A DNA stretch of 64,000 bases from Streptomyces cavernae (lineage in GTDB: Bacteria; Actinomycetota; Actinomycetes; Streptomycetales; Streptomycetaceae), in contig NZ_RPDJ01000040.1 in the NCBI RefSeq assembly GCF_004023625.1, positions 41,887 to 105,886 of the forward strand. The letters run 5' to 3'. This document shows positions 17,205 through 25,388 of the stretch, one piece after another (position 1 is the first letter of the stretch; every line of letters begins with the position of its first letter). A program made the position numbers and the translations under genes. The notes under the pieces were generated by a model, which saw only the letters and a list, made by a program, of their open reading frames with translations, searched no databases and was not told the DNA's origin.

Positions 17205-19753
17205 CAGACCGTCACCGCCTTGCCGTCGGCCCCGGTCGCACCCCGCGTGTACTTGGGGTGGATCAACCCCACGCATGTGTAAGGCAGTTCGGCCACCTCT
17301 TCCACCGGTACCCCCCTCTGCTCGGCGAGCAGGCGTACGTGGTCCAGGTCGGCCCCCGCCCCGGCCCGCGCCAGAATCTTCCACGGTACGCGACGCAGCA
17401 GCACCCGAGTGGTCTCGCCGACGCCCGGCTTGACCAGGTTCACGTCGTGGATCCCGTACTCCTCGCTGATCCGCTCGACGGCCGCCCAGCCCTCCCAGGT
17501 CGGCGTACGGTCACCGGCGAGCAGTTCCTTGGTCTGCGTGTCGACCGTGTCCTCGACCTCGGCGAAACGGGCCGAGACGGCGTCCAGGAAGTCCACCGAG
17601 ACGTCCGCGGCGGCGAGTTCGCGGTAGAACTTGGCGCCGTGGAAGTCGTTCGGACCGACCAGGTCCGAGCGCAGCACCGTACGCGAAATCAGCCCGGAAA
17701 CCGTGGAGTTGAGGCATGCGGAGGGGATGAGGAAGTCCTCGCGGGTGCCGTACGTCCGCACGCAGGAGCCCGGGTCGGCGAGGACCGCGATCTCCGGGTC
17801 GAAGCCGGTGATGCCGTCGGACGCCTCGAACTCCCGCAGAGCCTCGGCGAGTTCACGGGTGATGGCGCCCTTGCCGGTCCAGCCGTCGACGAACACGACG
17901 TCGGCGGGGTCGTGGTGGGCGGCGAGCCAGCGCAGCGCGTTGGCGTCGATGCCCCGGCCGCGCACGATCGACACGGCGTAGTGCGGCAGGTCGAGACCGT
18001 GCCGGTGGCGCGCCCAGCGGCGCATGAGCACACCGACGGGGGTGCCGGCGCGGGCCAGCGACACGAGGACCGGACCCCCGGGCCGCGCCGACCACTCCGA
18101 CGGCTCGGACCGCTCCGACCGCCCCGAGCGCCCCGACCGCTCCGACCGCTCCGCGAGCACGGTCTCGGTGACCACGCCGACCGCCTGGGCTATCCGCGCG
18201 GCGAAGGTGTCGAGCGCCGCGCGGAACAGCTCCTGGTACTGCGCGCTCGGCTGGTACTCCACCGGCAGCGACTCCGCGTAGTGGGCGCCGCCGCTCTGGA
18301 TCGCCTCCTCGCGCTCCTCGGTCGGCGCCTCCAACGTGACGTCCGAGAGGTCCTGCAGCAGCCAGCCGACCTCGTCGGGCGCGTACGAGGAGAAGGCTGG
18401 GCCGCGGAGGGGCTCGGGCAGCATGGAGGGCCTTTCGGTCGCGTGAGGAGCCGTGTACGAGGTCGGGTACGACGGCACGTACGAGGTCGCGTACGACGGC
18501 ACATAGGAGGGGACGACGGCGAGCAGCACGCTCGGCGTGTGCGCGGCGAGCTGCGCCAACAGGCCTTCGGAAGCGTGCAGTTGGGGCGTGTCGCCGGTGG
18601 AGTCGACGACGGCGACGACGGCGTCGAAGCCGGCGCCCGCGACGTTGTAGGCGTAGCGTTCGCCGGATCCGTCGGCGGGGTCGTCATGGGCCGGGAAGAC
18701 GAGACGGCTGCGTATCGCGTAGCCGGGGTCGTCGACGGCCAGGACGGGCGAGCGTGTGGTGGTCGAGAACCGTATCTCGGCCGGAACCGTCTGCTCCAGC
18801 AGCCGTGCGAGGCACAGCGGCGCGTACATCAGCTCCTCCGAGCCGAGCACCAGGACCCGCCGGGCACCGGCCGGCAGCGCCGCGGCGAGGCGGGCGCCCA
18901 TGGCGGGGAGGGCCGCTTCGAGGCGTGTGCGGTGCTCGGGCGTGAAGCCGTGCCGGCCTCCGTCGGGCACTCCGGCCGGCCATCCGAGGTCGACCCGGGT
19001 GACGTCCGGGGACCCGCCGGGAACGGGCTCGGAGGGGCCGGATGCCCCTTCGTGCTCGGCCACCAGGGTCTGCCCCCGCTCCAGGATCCCCTCCGGCAGC
19101 CGTACGCTCCCCTTCGCCGCCGCCACCAGGTCCACCCGGGCGCCGATCTCCCGCGCGAAGTGCGCCAGCCGTCCCTGGTCCGCGGCGGAGCGCATGTCGA
19201 CCAGCGCCACGACCACGTACCGCTCGCGCGGATAGCGCTCGTGCAGCGCGCGGATCGTGTTCATGATCGTGTTGCCCGTGGAGAACTCGTCGTCGACCAG
19301 CACGAGCGGCCCGTCGCCCGCGAGCAGCGCCGGGTCCTCCGGCAGCAGGAGGTGCGAGGTGGCGTGGGAGTGGGACTCCTCGAAGCCGCCGGCCTGGGCC
19401 ACTCCGGGCACCGGCCGCCGGGTCGAGTGCAGACAGGGTGCGGCGCCCAGGCCGTCGGCGACCGAGTGGCCGAGGCCGGTGGCCGTCTCGGCGTAGCCGA
19501 GGACGACCGCGGCCGGGCTGCCCTCGGGGCCCAGCAGCTCCCGCACCCGCCGGCCGAGCGTGAACCCGTGCCCGTAGATAACCGCGGGCGACTGCGGCAC
19601 GTGCTTGCCCAGCACGTTGGAGACGAGCAGATGGGCGCGCTTGGGGTTGCGCCGGAGCGCGAGCCCCAGGAGATCGCTCAACTGCGCGTCGCCGACGAGT
19701 TCGACTCCGAGCCGCTCGGCGACCCATGTCCCGGACCAGACCACGTTGTTCAT
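17204..19753 (-). CDS. Ter-linked double phosphoribosyltransferase (PRTase-TRSP + StiP-like) fusion
   Basis: 849 residues. Module 1 (about 1-240): type I phosphoribosyltransferase with the PRPP loop LVLVDDEFSTGNTIMNTI. Next is a TRSP-type domain (about 265-450: HGFTPEHR, RVLVLGSEELMYAPL, RFSTTTRSPVLAVDD, YAYNV). Module 2 (about 480-849) resembles the StiP/PRTase family: GGAHYAESLPVEYQPS, LVSLARAGTPVGVL, and a second phosphate loop VVFVDGWTGKGAIT. Two low-complexity linkers (Ser-Tyr-x-Pro and Ser-Glu-Arg repeats) separate the parts. Family knowledge: PRTase and TRSP proteins belong to the predicted Ter-associated nucleoside-like pathway. Good aaggag site. One-base overlap with the HAD gene downstream. 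Confidence 0.8.
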   Translation of the reverse strand: MNNVVWSGTWVAERLGVELVGDAQLSDLLGLALRRNPKRAHLLVSNVLGKHVPQSPAVIYGHGFTLGRRVRELLGPEGSPAAVVLGYAETATGLGHSVADGLGAAPCLHSTRRPVPGVAQAGGFEESHSHATSHLLLPEDPALLAGDGPLVLVDDEFSTGNTIMNTIRALHERYPRERYVVVALVDMRSAADQGRLAHFAREIGARVDLVAAAKGSVRLPEGILERGQTLVAEHEGASGPSEPVPGGSPDVTRVDLGWPAGVPDGGRHGFTPEHRTRLEAALPAMGARLAAALPAGARRVLVLGSEELMYAPLCLARLLEQTVPAEIRFSTTTRSPVLAVDDPGYAIRSRLVFPAHDDPADGSGERYAYNVAGAGFDAVVAVVDSTGDTPQLHASEGLLAQLAAHTPSVLLAVVPSYVPSYATSYVPSYPTSYTAPHATERPSMLPEPLRGPAFSSYAPDEVGWLLQDLSDVTLEAPTEEREEAIQSGGAHYAESLPVEYQPSAQYQELFRAALDTFAARIAQAVGVVTETVLAERSERSGRSGRSERSEPSEWSARPGGPVLVSLARAGTPVGVLMRRWARHRHGLDLPHYAVSIVRGRGIDANALRWLAAHHDPADVVFVDGWTGKGAITRELAEALREFEASDGITGFDPEIAVLADPGSCVRTYGTREDFLIPSACLNSTVSGLISRTVLRSDLVGPNDFHGAKFYRELAAADVSVDFLDAVSARFAEVEDTVDTQTKELLAGDRTPTWEGWAAVERISEEYGIHDVNLVKPGVGETTRVLLRRVPWKILARAGAGADLDHVRLLAEQRGVPVEEVAELPYTCVGLIHPKYTRGATGADGKAVTV

Positions 19754-19758
19754 CGACT

Positions 19759-19905
19759 CCTTGAGTGCGACTGCTTGATGACGACCGAGTGCCAGATGAC
19801 GAGTGCTGCTTGTCGACGAGTGAGTGCTTGATGGTGATTGCTTGCGTAGGTGCGTAGGAGTGAGTGCTTGCGTAGGAGTGAGTACTCGCGCACGAGTGCT
19901 TCGAG
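19759..19905. repeat. gagtgcttg repeat cluster inside the Ter operon
   Basis: The 241-bp gap between the lyase and PRTase genes is rich in repeated words gagtgcttg, cgtaggagtga and gacgagtg, with no coding sequence. It would lie in the intercistronic mRNA if the two genes are co-transcribed. Confidence 0.65.
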
Positions 19906-19994
19906 GCTCAGCGGCACGTCAAGGGTGCGTCAGTACGATTTTGCCCGCCCGGCGGCCGTGCCGCCGAACAGCGCACGGGCGCGGGCCCCGGCCG

Positions 19995-21170
19995 TCAACG
20001 GGGCAGCCCCGCCGCGAGCAGGTCGACGAAGCCGACGTCCTCGTTCGCCACCCCGAAGACCTCGGCGCGCAGCATGGTCCGCTCGGCCCAGGCGCGGTGC
20101 GGCTTCACCTCGTTCATCTTGTTCGTGTAAGCGGACCGCAGCACGCCCCCGCCGCCCCGCTCGGGCCTCAGGATGTCCTGGGCGTCGCTGAACTCCTCGT
20201 GGCTGACCACGGACAGCGCGTGCACGGGCAGCACATGCGAGGGGTGGATGCAGGTCTTGCCGAGCAGACCGTTGGCCTGGTCGAGGGAGATCTCCCGCAG
20301 CAGTCCGTCCATCGCGTGCTCGATCAGCGCTTCACGCAGTTCCACGGCCTGCACCTCCAGGAAGGGGCTCTGCCGCAGCTGCGGCTTGAACATCCGCTCC
20401 TGGACCCGGAAGTATTCCCAGACCGGTCCGGTCACCGTGAAGCCGGTGCCGTCGGCCCGGCCCATCATGTTCACCACGTCGGCGATCACGGAGGCGACGA
20501 TCTGGACGTCGTACGCGGTCATGTCGGGCGCCCGGCGCAGGCCGTAGGAGGAACAGAAGTCGGTGACGCCGAGGCGCAGGGCGAGGACCCGGTCGCGGTA
20601 CTTGTCGACGACGCGGAAGATCCCGGTGAGGGTCTCCACGCGTGACTCCAGGTACAGCAGGTCCGGCGACTCCAGGACGGGCATGGCGAAGAGCCGGCGT
20701 CCGGACTCGGCCTCGGCGACGGCGAGCGCCTCCAGAAACGATACGCCGCGTTCCTCGGTGAACTTCGGCAGTACGAATCCGGACAGGAGGCGTACGGCTG
20801 CGCCGAGTCGTCGGACGAGGTCGGGGATCTGTTCGGCGGTGCGGACCCGGACGAACAGCAGCGGCAGCTCGGCGCCCGGCCGGGCGGCGAGGTCGGCGAG
20901 GTCGGCGAACTGGCGGACCAGGTTCTCCTCGGCGTCCGCCACGTCGGCGTCGTCGATGGAGTCCTCCAGGCACAGCACCATGGACACCACCCCGCGGCCC
21001 GCCTGCTTGAGGACGTCGTCGGCGAGCTGGGGACGGGTCGCGGGACTGTACAGGGTGGCCCCGAGAGCGGCGGAGAGCACTCGGGGCGGGGAGTCGGCGG
21101 TGAAGACGCACGGCTCCTGGTGGAAGAGGCGCTGCCGCACCTCAGGGGCGATGTGCCCGAAATGACGCAT
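19995..21170 (-). CDS. HpcH/HpaI aldolase / citrate-lyase-like enzyme of the Ter pathway
   Basis: 391 residues. The CitE-like TIM barrel shows LYSPATRPQLADDVLKQAG near the N-terminus. VVSMVLCLEDSIDDADVADAE carries a conserved acidic pair, with LFVRVR, FVLPKF, FAMPVLESPDLLYLE and LALRLGVTDFCSSYGLRR following. The C-terminal GKTCIHPSHVLPVHA is typical of CitE/HpcH proteins. Family knowledge: the family cleaves or forms C-C bonds with Mg2+ and acidic substrates; a CitE-like member belongs to the predicted Ter-associated metabolite pathway. The ATG at 21170 has gggggag upstream. It is divergent from a terD gene over a 210-bp shared promoter region and is probably the first gene of the lyase-PRTase-HAD operon. 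Confidence 0.8.
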   Translation of the reverse strand: MRHFGHIAPEVRQRLFHQEPCVFTADSPPRVLSAALGATLYSPATRPQLADDVLKQAGRGVVSMVLCLEDSIDDADVADAEENLVRQFADLADLAARPGAELPLLFVRVRTAEQIPDLVRRLGAAVRLLSGFVLPKFTEERGVSFLEALAVAEAESGRRLFAMPVLESPDLLYLESRVETLTGIFRVVDKYRDRVLALRLGVTDFCSSYGLRRAPDMTAYDVQIVASVIADVVNMMGRADGTGFTVTGPVWEYFRVQERMFKPQLRQSPFLEVQAVELREALIEHAMDGLLREISLDQANGLLGKTCIHPSHVLPVHALSVVSHEEFSDAQDILRPERGGGGVLRSAYTNKMNEVKPHRAWAERTMLRAEVFGVANEDVGFVDLLAAGLPR

Positions 21171-21380
21171 GAAGCTCCCCCGGGGTGACAAGTCGGCCAG
21201 ATTTATGTGGGCCGGTTGTGGCCGGTAATAGTACGTAGGGATCCATGTCCGGGGTTCCCACCGGGCATGAACATCAGGTAACTCCACCAGGTCGGGTACC
21301 CAGCCGTGCCCCGCGGGATCGGCCGTGTTCAGGCCACCCCCGCATTGTCGTGACCGGAACCGAGAGGGCAGGATGACCGC

Positions 21381-22211
21381 ATGACGCACGCGATGTTGAA
21401 GGGATCGAACGTCCCGCTGGACGCCACGGCGGTGCGCGCCGTGCTGCGCTGGACCGCGGGGCAGGGGGTTCCGGACGTCGACGCCTCGGCACTGCTCCTC
21501 GGGCCCGACGGACGCGTGCGGTCCGACGAGGACTTCGTCTTCTACAACCAGCCGCGGCACCCCTCCGGGAAGGTGTGGCGGCTCGGCAAGAAGCGGGTCA
21601 CCGAGGGCCTGACCGACACGATCCAGACAGACCTGTCGGGGCTCGACGCCGCGGTGGCGCGGATCCTGCTGGTCGCGTCGGCGGACGGTGTCACGTTCGA
21701 CCAGGTGCGCTCGCTGCGGATCCTGCTGTACGACGCCACGGCCGCCGACGGCGAGCCGCTGGCGTACTTCGACATCAAGCCGGAGACCGGGGAGGAGACC
21801 GCCCTGATCTGCGGTGAGGTTTATCGGCGCGGCGAGGTGTGGAAGTTCCGGGCGCTCGGCGAGGGGTACACCAACGGGCTGCAGGGGCTCGCCACGGACT
21901 TCGGCATCACCGTCGACGAGTCGGAGGCCGCCGCCGCGCCCACCGGCGCTCCGACGGCCACCGTGGCCCCTCCGGCCACCGTGGGGTCCCCGCCGGTCTC
22001 GCTCCCGCTCCCGCCCCAGCAGCCCGGCTACGGCTATCCACCGGAGCCCACGCAGCAGCCGGCCGCGGCAGCCCAGCCCGCTTACGGCTACCCGCAGCCG
22101 ACCTCGGCCCAGACGGCCCCGGCCTACGGCTATCCCCACCAGCCGGTCACCGCCCTCCCCGACCCGGACTTCCGTCTGCCACCGCAGGGCCCCCAGTTCC
22201 TCGCCCGCTGA
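21381..22211 (+). CDS. TerD-domain protein with a Pro/Tyr/Gly-rich C-terminal tail
   Basis: 276 residues. The TerD/CABP fold covers residues ~1-175: LKGSNVPL, the Asp-rich VPDVDASALLL, EDFVFYNQP, and the conserved end KFRALGEGYTNGLQGLATDFG. The central Asp/Glu calcium-binding loop (DNxTGEGDGDDE in classic TerD) is replaced by Lys-rich RLGKKRVTEG, so this copy has probably lost part of its metal site. The tail (180-276) is disordered, with repeats of YGYP. Family knowledge: TerD-type proteins bind Ca2+ and are needed for tellurite resistance, stress responses and, in Streptomyces, differentiation. Divergent from the Ter biosynthetic operon. Confidence 0.85.
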   Translation: MTHAMLKGSNVPLDATAVRAVLRWTAGQGVPDVDASALLLGPDGRVRSDEDFVFYNQPRHPSGKVWRLGKKRVTEGLTDTIQTDLSGLDAAVARILLVASADGVTFDQVRSLRILLYDATAADGEPLAYFDIKPETGEETALICGEVYRRGEVWKFRALGEGYTNGLQGLATDFGITVDESEAAAAPTGAPTATVAPPATVGSPPVSLPLPPQQPGYGYPPEPTQQPAAAAQPAYGYPQPTSAQTAPAYGYPHQPVTALPDPDFRLPPQGPQFLAR

Positions 22212-22279
22212 GGCTCCCGGCCGGGCGCACGTCGCCCGCACCGGCGCACGTCGCCCGCACCGGCGTCGGCGGGCGACGG

Positions 22280-23017
22280 TCAGCGCTCCACCTTCGACTT
22301 GTAGCCGCGCCCCCACTGCAGGCCCCAGCCGTAGAGGCGGTCGAGTTCGGCCTGAAAGCCGTAGACGAACTTGACCTCCCGGCGGACGATCAGTTCGTTC
22401 TTGACGTTCTCGATCATCACCACCGCGCAGGAGCGAGCCTGGGGGTGGCGTTCGTCGAGGCCGATCTCGATGCGGGGGCCGTTGCTCGGGTAGAGGGTGA
22501 CGATGGCGTGCGTACGGTCGAAGGCCGGGGTCTGGTCGTAGATGTAGACGAACAGCAGCAGTCGCTTGATGTCGGCACGGTGGTCGAGATTGATGAAGAT
22601 CGTCTCACCGGAGCCCGAGCCGAAGCGGTCGTCCCCGCTGAGTTTGACGTACGGCGGCGCGTTCAGCTCCCCGTAGAAGCTGCCCAGGGGCTGCACAACG
22701 CCCTTGGCGCCGTCGCTGAGTTCGTACAGGCAGCCCAGGTCGAGGTCCACGTTGACCATGCTCTGGGTGTGCGCCTGCACCACCTCGGGCGTGAACAGCT
22801 TGAGCGGATGCCTCAGCAGACTGCCGCGCTTCGAGGCGCCGATGTCGGACGTCCGCATCCGCCAGGAGAGGTTCACCCGCAGGTTTCCCGTGGCCGCGCC
22901 CTGTTTGGTCAGTGAGACCGTGTGGTGCCGTTTGGTCAGCTCGATGGAATTGGTGGCCGAGCTACCCGACTCGAAGTGTGTCTGGTTCCCACGCCACAGA
23001 CCGTCCCAGAAGGACAT
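22280..23017 (-). CDS. TerA-like TerD-superfamily protein
   Basis: 245 residues. The N-terminal ~60 residues (ELTKRHHTVSLTKQG, LRVNLSWRMR) form a strand-rich lead. The TerD-like core follows: VNVDLDLGCLYEL, KLSGDDRFGSGSGETIFINL, KRLLLFVYIYDQTPAFDRTHAIV, then YPSNGPRIEIGLDE. The order and lengths resemble TerA-type members of the superfamily. Inference: part of the Ter membrane-associated complex together with the DUF475/TerC protein next to it. The ATG at 23017 is chosen because homologous sequence starts at MSFWDGLWRGNQ; the upstream open frame is Arg/Ala-rich and unsupported. A G-run serves as ribosome-binding site. The 170-bp gap to the next gene holds nothing recognised. Confidence 0.75.
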   Translation of the reverse strand: MSFWDGLWRGNQTHFESGSSATNSIELTKRHHTVSLTKQGAATGNLRVNLSWRMRTSDIGASKRGSLLRHPLKLFTPEVVQAHTQSMVNVDLDLGCLYELSDGAKGVVQPLGSFYGELNAPPYVKLSGDDRFGSGSGETIFINLDHRADIKRLLLFVYIYDQTPAFDRTHAIVTLYPSNGPRIEIGLDERHPQARSCAVVMIENVKNELIVRREVKFVYGFQAELDRLYGWGLQWGRGYKSKVER

Positions 23018-23187
23018 TCCCGCCCCCAGCTCGCGCTCTCGCGCGCATGCCCGATGCGCGCCCTCTGCCCCGCAGCAACGGGGCGGCCCCGAGGACTCGT
23101 CCTCGATGGCCGCCCCGCACTGAGCGTTCCGCACCCGGGCCCGGTTCACACCCGTGTCGACGGGCCGACCACGGGCCCGGCACGGCA

Positions 23188-24339
23188 TTACACCCCGGAC
23201 GACACCTCGGCCTTGTCGTCCGAGGTCTCACCTTTTCCCTCAGCAGCGGCGAGTGCCCTGTTGCGGCGCACGGAGGACCAGAACGACCAGCCGATCAGGG
23301 CGACACCGACGAGGCCGGTGATGACCTCGTGGATCTCGTACTTGATCGTGACGAGGAGGATCACGGCGAGGGCCCCGATCGCGTAGTGCGCGCCGTGCTC
23401 CAGGTAGACGTAGTCGTCGAGGGTTCCCTGGCGGACCAGGTAGACGGTGAGCGACCGGACGTACATGGCGCCGATACCGAGGCCGAGCGCCATCAGGACG
23501 ATGTCGTTGGTGATGGCGAAGGCGCCGATGACGCCGTCGAAGGAGAAGGAGGCGTCCAGAACCTCGAGGTAGAGGAACATGAAGAACGCGGCCTGGCCGG
23601 CGAGCTTGACGGCCGAGACCTGCTTGCCCTTGGCCCTGGCCTCTTCCTCCTCCTCGTGCTCGCGCTCCTCCTCTTCCTCGAGTTTGTTCTCGAAGTAGCC
23701 GGAGAGGCCGCCCACCACCATGTAGGTGATCAGCCCCGCCACACCGGAGATCAGGACCGTTTGGGCCTTGTCCGCGGGTCCGGCGTGCAGGTGGGCCTCG
23801 GTCGCCAGGGTCATCGAGGTGATCAGCAGGACGATCAGCGCGATACAGGCCGACAGCATGTCGATCTTGCCGAGTTTGGCCAGCGGGCGCTCAAGCCAGG
23901 CCAGCCACTTGATGTCGCGGTCCTCGAAGATGAAGTCGAGGAAGATCATCAGCAGGAACATGCCACCGAAGGCGGCGATCGCCGGATGGGCGTCGGTGAC
24001 CAGTTCCTTGTACTGGTCCTTGTCGGACAGCGCCAGGTCGACGGCCTCGATCGGGCCGATCTTGGCGCTGATGGCGACGATCACGACGGGGAACACCAGT
24101 CGCATGCCGAAGACGGCGATCAGCACACCGATCGTGAGGAAGATCTTCTGCCAGAAGGCATTCATCTTCTTCAGGATCCCGGCGTTGACCACCGCGTTGT
24201 CGAAGGACAGCGAGATCTCGAGGATGGACAGGATCGCCACGACGCCGAAGCCCGTCCACCCCCCGTAGAGCACCGCCGCGACCAAGCCGAGCGCGGTGAC
24301 CGCGAACGACCAGCCGAAGGTTTTCAGAACCACTGGCAA
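23188..24339 (-). CDS. DUF475 / TerC-like integral membrane protein
   Basis: 383 residues with about nine membrane helices. The TerC hallmarks are visible: ILSILEISLSFDNAVVNAGIL (residues ~35-56) and, in the second half, LYLEVLDASFSFDGVIGAFA, each with the acidic S-F-D pair inside a helix. A cytoplasmic loop with a very acidic EEEEE-x-EHEEEEE stretch sits between the halves. Family knowledge: TerC proteins are the membrane partner of TerD-type proteins in tellurite and metal stress resistance, and some relatives support Mn2+ export. The start may be TTG 24339 or GTG 24333; neither has a clean ribosome-binding site. Neighbouring TerD and TerA-like genes support the role. Confidence 0.8.
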   Translation of the reverse strand: MPVVLKTFGWSFAVTALGLVAAVLYGGWTGFGVVAILSILEISLSFDNAVVNAGILKKMNAFWQKIFLTIGVLIAVFGMRLVFPVVIVAISAKIGPIEAVDLALSDKDQYKELVTDAHPAIAAFGGMFLLMIFLDFIFEDRDIKWLAWLERPLAKLGKIDMLSACIALIVLLITSMTLATEAHLHAGPADKAQTVLISGVAGLITYMVVGGLSGYFENKLEEEEEREHEEEEEARAKGKQVSAVKLAGQAAFFMFLYLEVLDASFSFDGVIGAFAITNDIVLMALGLGIGAMYVRSLTVYLVRQGTLDDYVYLEHGAHYAIGALAVILLVTIKYEIHEVITGLVGVALIGWSFWSSVRRNRALAAAEGKGETSDDKAEVSSGV

Positions 24340-24417
24340 CCCAATCCGTATGTGTACGGGGCTCCCCCGCGCCGTACTCGGCTTTACCTAACGTTGACCA
24401 CAGAGTCTAGAGGGGTC

Positions 24418-24459
24418 GCCTTCCGGCCGGACCGAGTGGCCCCGGAACGACCGGAAGGC
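24418..24459 (-). terminator. Hairpin terminator after the first minus-strand terD
   Basis: GCCTTCCGG (24418-24426) pairs with CCGGAAGGC (24451-24459). It lies 16 bp beyond the terD stop codon and upstream of the DUF475 gene, separating the two transcripts. Confidence 0.6.
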
Positions 24460-24475
24460 CTGGGCCCGAGGGTCT

Positions 24476-25051
24476 TCAGGAGACGTTCACCCCGAAGTCC
24501 AGGGCGATGCCGCGCAGTCCGGACGCGTACCCCTGGCCGACGGCGCGGAACTTCCACTCGCCGCCGTAGCGGTAGACCTCGCCGAAGATCATGGCAGTCT
24601 CCGTGGACGCGTCCTCACTGAGGTCGTAGCGGGCCAGTTCCTGGCCGTCGGCCTGGTTGACCACACGGATGAAGGCGTTGCTGACCTGGCCGAAGGTCTG
24701 CCCGCGGTTGTCGGCGTCGTGGATCGACACCGGGAAGACGATCTTGTCGCAGTGGGCCGGGACCTTGGAGAGGTCGATCAGGATCGATTCGTCGTCGCCG
24801 TCGCCCTCACCGGTGATGTTGTCGCCGGTGTGCTCGACCGAGCCGTCCGGGCTCTTGAGCTGGTTGTAGAAGATGAACCACTCGTCACCGAGCACCCGGC
24901 CCGAGTTGCACAGCAGCGCGCTGGCGTCGAGGTCGAAGTCGGCTCCCGTGGTGGTGCGGACATCCCAGCCGAGCCCGATCAGCACATGCGTGAGGTTCGG
25001 TGCGGCCTTGGAGAGGGAGACATTGCCCCCCTTGGCGAGCGTGACGCCCAT
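24476..25051 (-). CDS. terD: TerD family calcium-binding stress protein
   Basis: 191 residues, the usual TerD length. It starts MGVTLAKGGNVSLSK as in classical TerD/TerE. Calcium-binding acidic patches: DFDLDASALL (residues ~38-47) and TGDNITGEGDGDDESI (~75-90). It ends in the conserved EWKFRAVGQGYASGLRG. Family knowledge: TerD proteins are Ca2+-binding, membrane-associated, and linked to tellurite, oxidative and phage stress, with roles in Streptomyces development. ATG at 25051 with ggggagga upstream. About three-quarters identical by eye to the next terD, so a tandem duplication; the two are separated by a terminator hairpin and a MITE-like element. Confidence 0.92.
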   Translation of the reverse strand: MGVTLAKGGNVSLSKAAPNLTHVLIGLGWDVRTTTGADFDLDASALLCNSGRVLGDEWFIFYNQLKSPDGSVEHTGDNITGEGDGDDESILIDLSKVPAHCDKIVFPVSIHDADNRGQTFGQVSNAFIRVVNQADGQELARYDLSEDASTETAMIFGEVYRYGGEWKFRAVGQGYASGLRGIALDFGVNVS

Positions 25052-25144
25052 GATCTTGTCCTCCCCGAGATGAATCCCGCGCCCGCCCCCCGGCCGGCCC
25101 GGGTCCTGCAGCGTTCAGTTGTCGAAGCTGTGTACATGTGCGCG

Positions 25145-25178
25145 TCCGGCGCCGCACTCCGAGGTGTGCGGCGCCGGA
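25145..25178 (-). terminator. Perfect 13-bp hairpin terminator
   Basis: tccggcgccgcac (25145-25157) is exactly complementary to gtgcggcgccgga (25166-25178) around an 8-nt loop. It is placed between the two terD genes to end the upstream one's transcript. Confidence 0.75.
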
Positions 25179-25191
25179 TCGAGGAGAGCTA

Positions 25192-25380
25192 GTGCCGCAA
25201 CAGACAACGTTCGCCCCGTCGCGACGCCCGGGACGCCCTCTCACCGCACCGGCCGAAGCCCAAGTACGTCCAGTACGAGGACTTCCGGCCGGCACTCCCC
25301 CAAGCTCTTCGAGCAGGGGTACCCCCAGAGGACGCCCCGGACGCCGCTCCTTGACGGGCAAACGTTGCCTGCCGCGGCAC
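25192..25380. mobile_element. 189-bp MITE-like element with 25-bp imperfect terminal inverted repeats
   Basis: The left end GTGCCGCAACAGACAACGTT (25192 on) and the inverted right end GTGCCGCGGCAGGCAACGTT (ending 25380) match at 21 of 25 positions. The interior carries a C/G hairpin core (cccccaagctcttcgagcag) and a segment related to one at 62.5 kb in the opposite orientation. There is no transposase. No clear target-site duplication is seen. It fills the 337-bp gap between the two terD genes. Confidence 0.6.
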
Positions 25381-25388
25381 CAGAACGC

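Noticed and set aside
17258..19831. 857-codon plus-strand open frame
   Set aside because: Exact antisense of the PRTase fusion gene; no start signal and no domain.
24340..24417. Second iron box (TTTACCTAACG) before the DUF475 gene
   Set aside because: Only one half of the consensus is present; the other half does not match.
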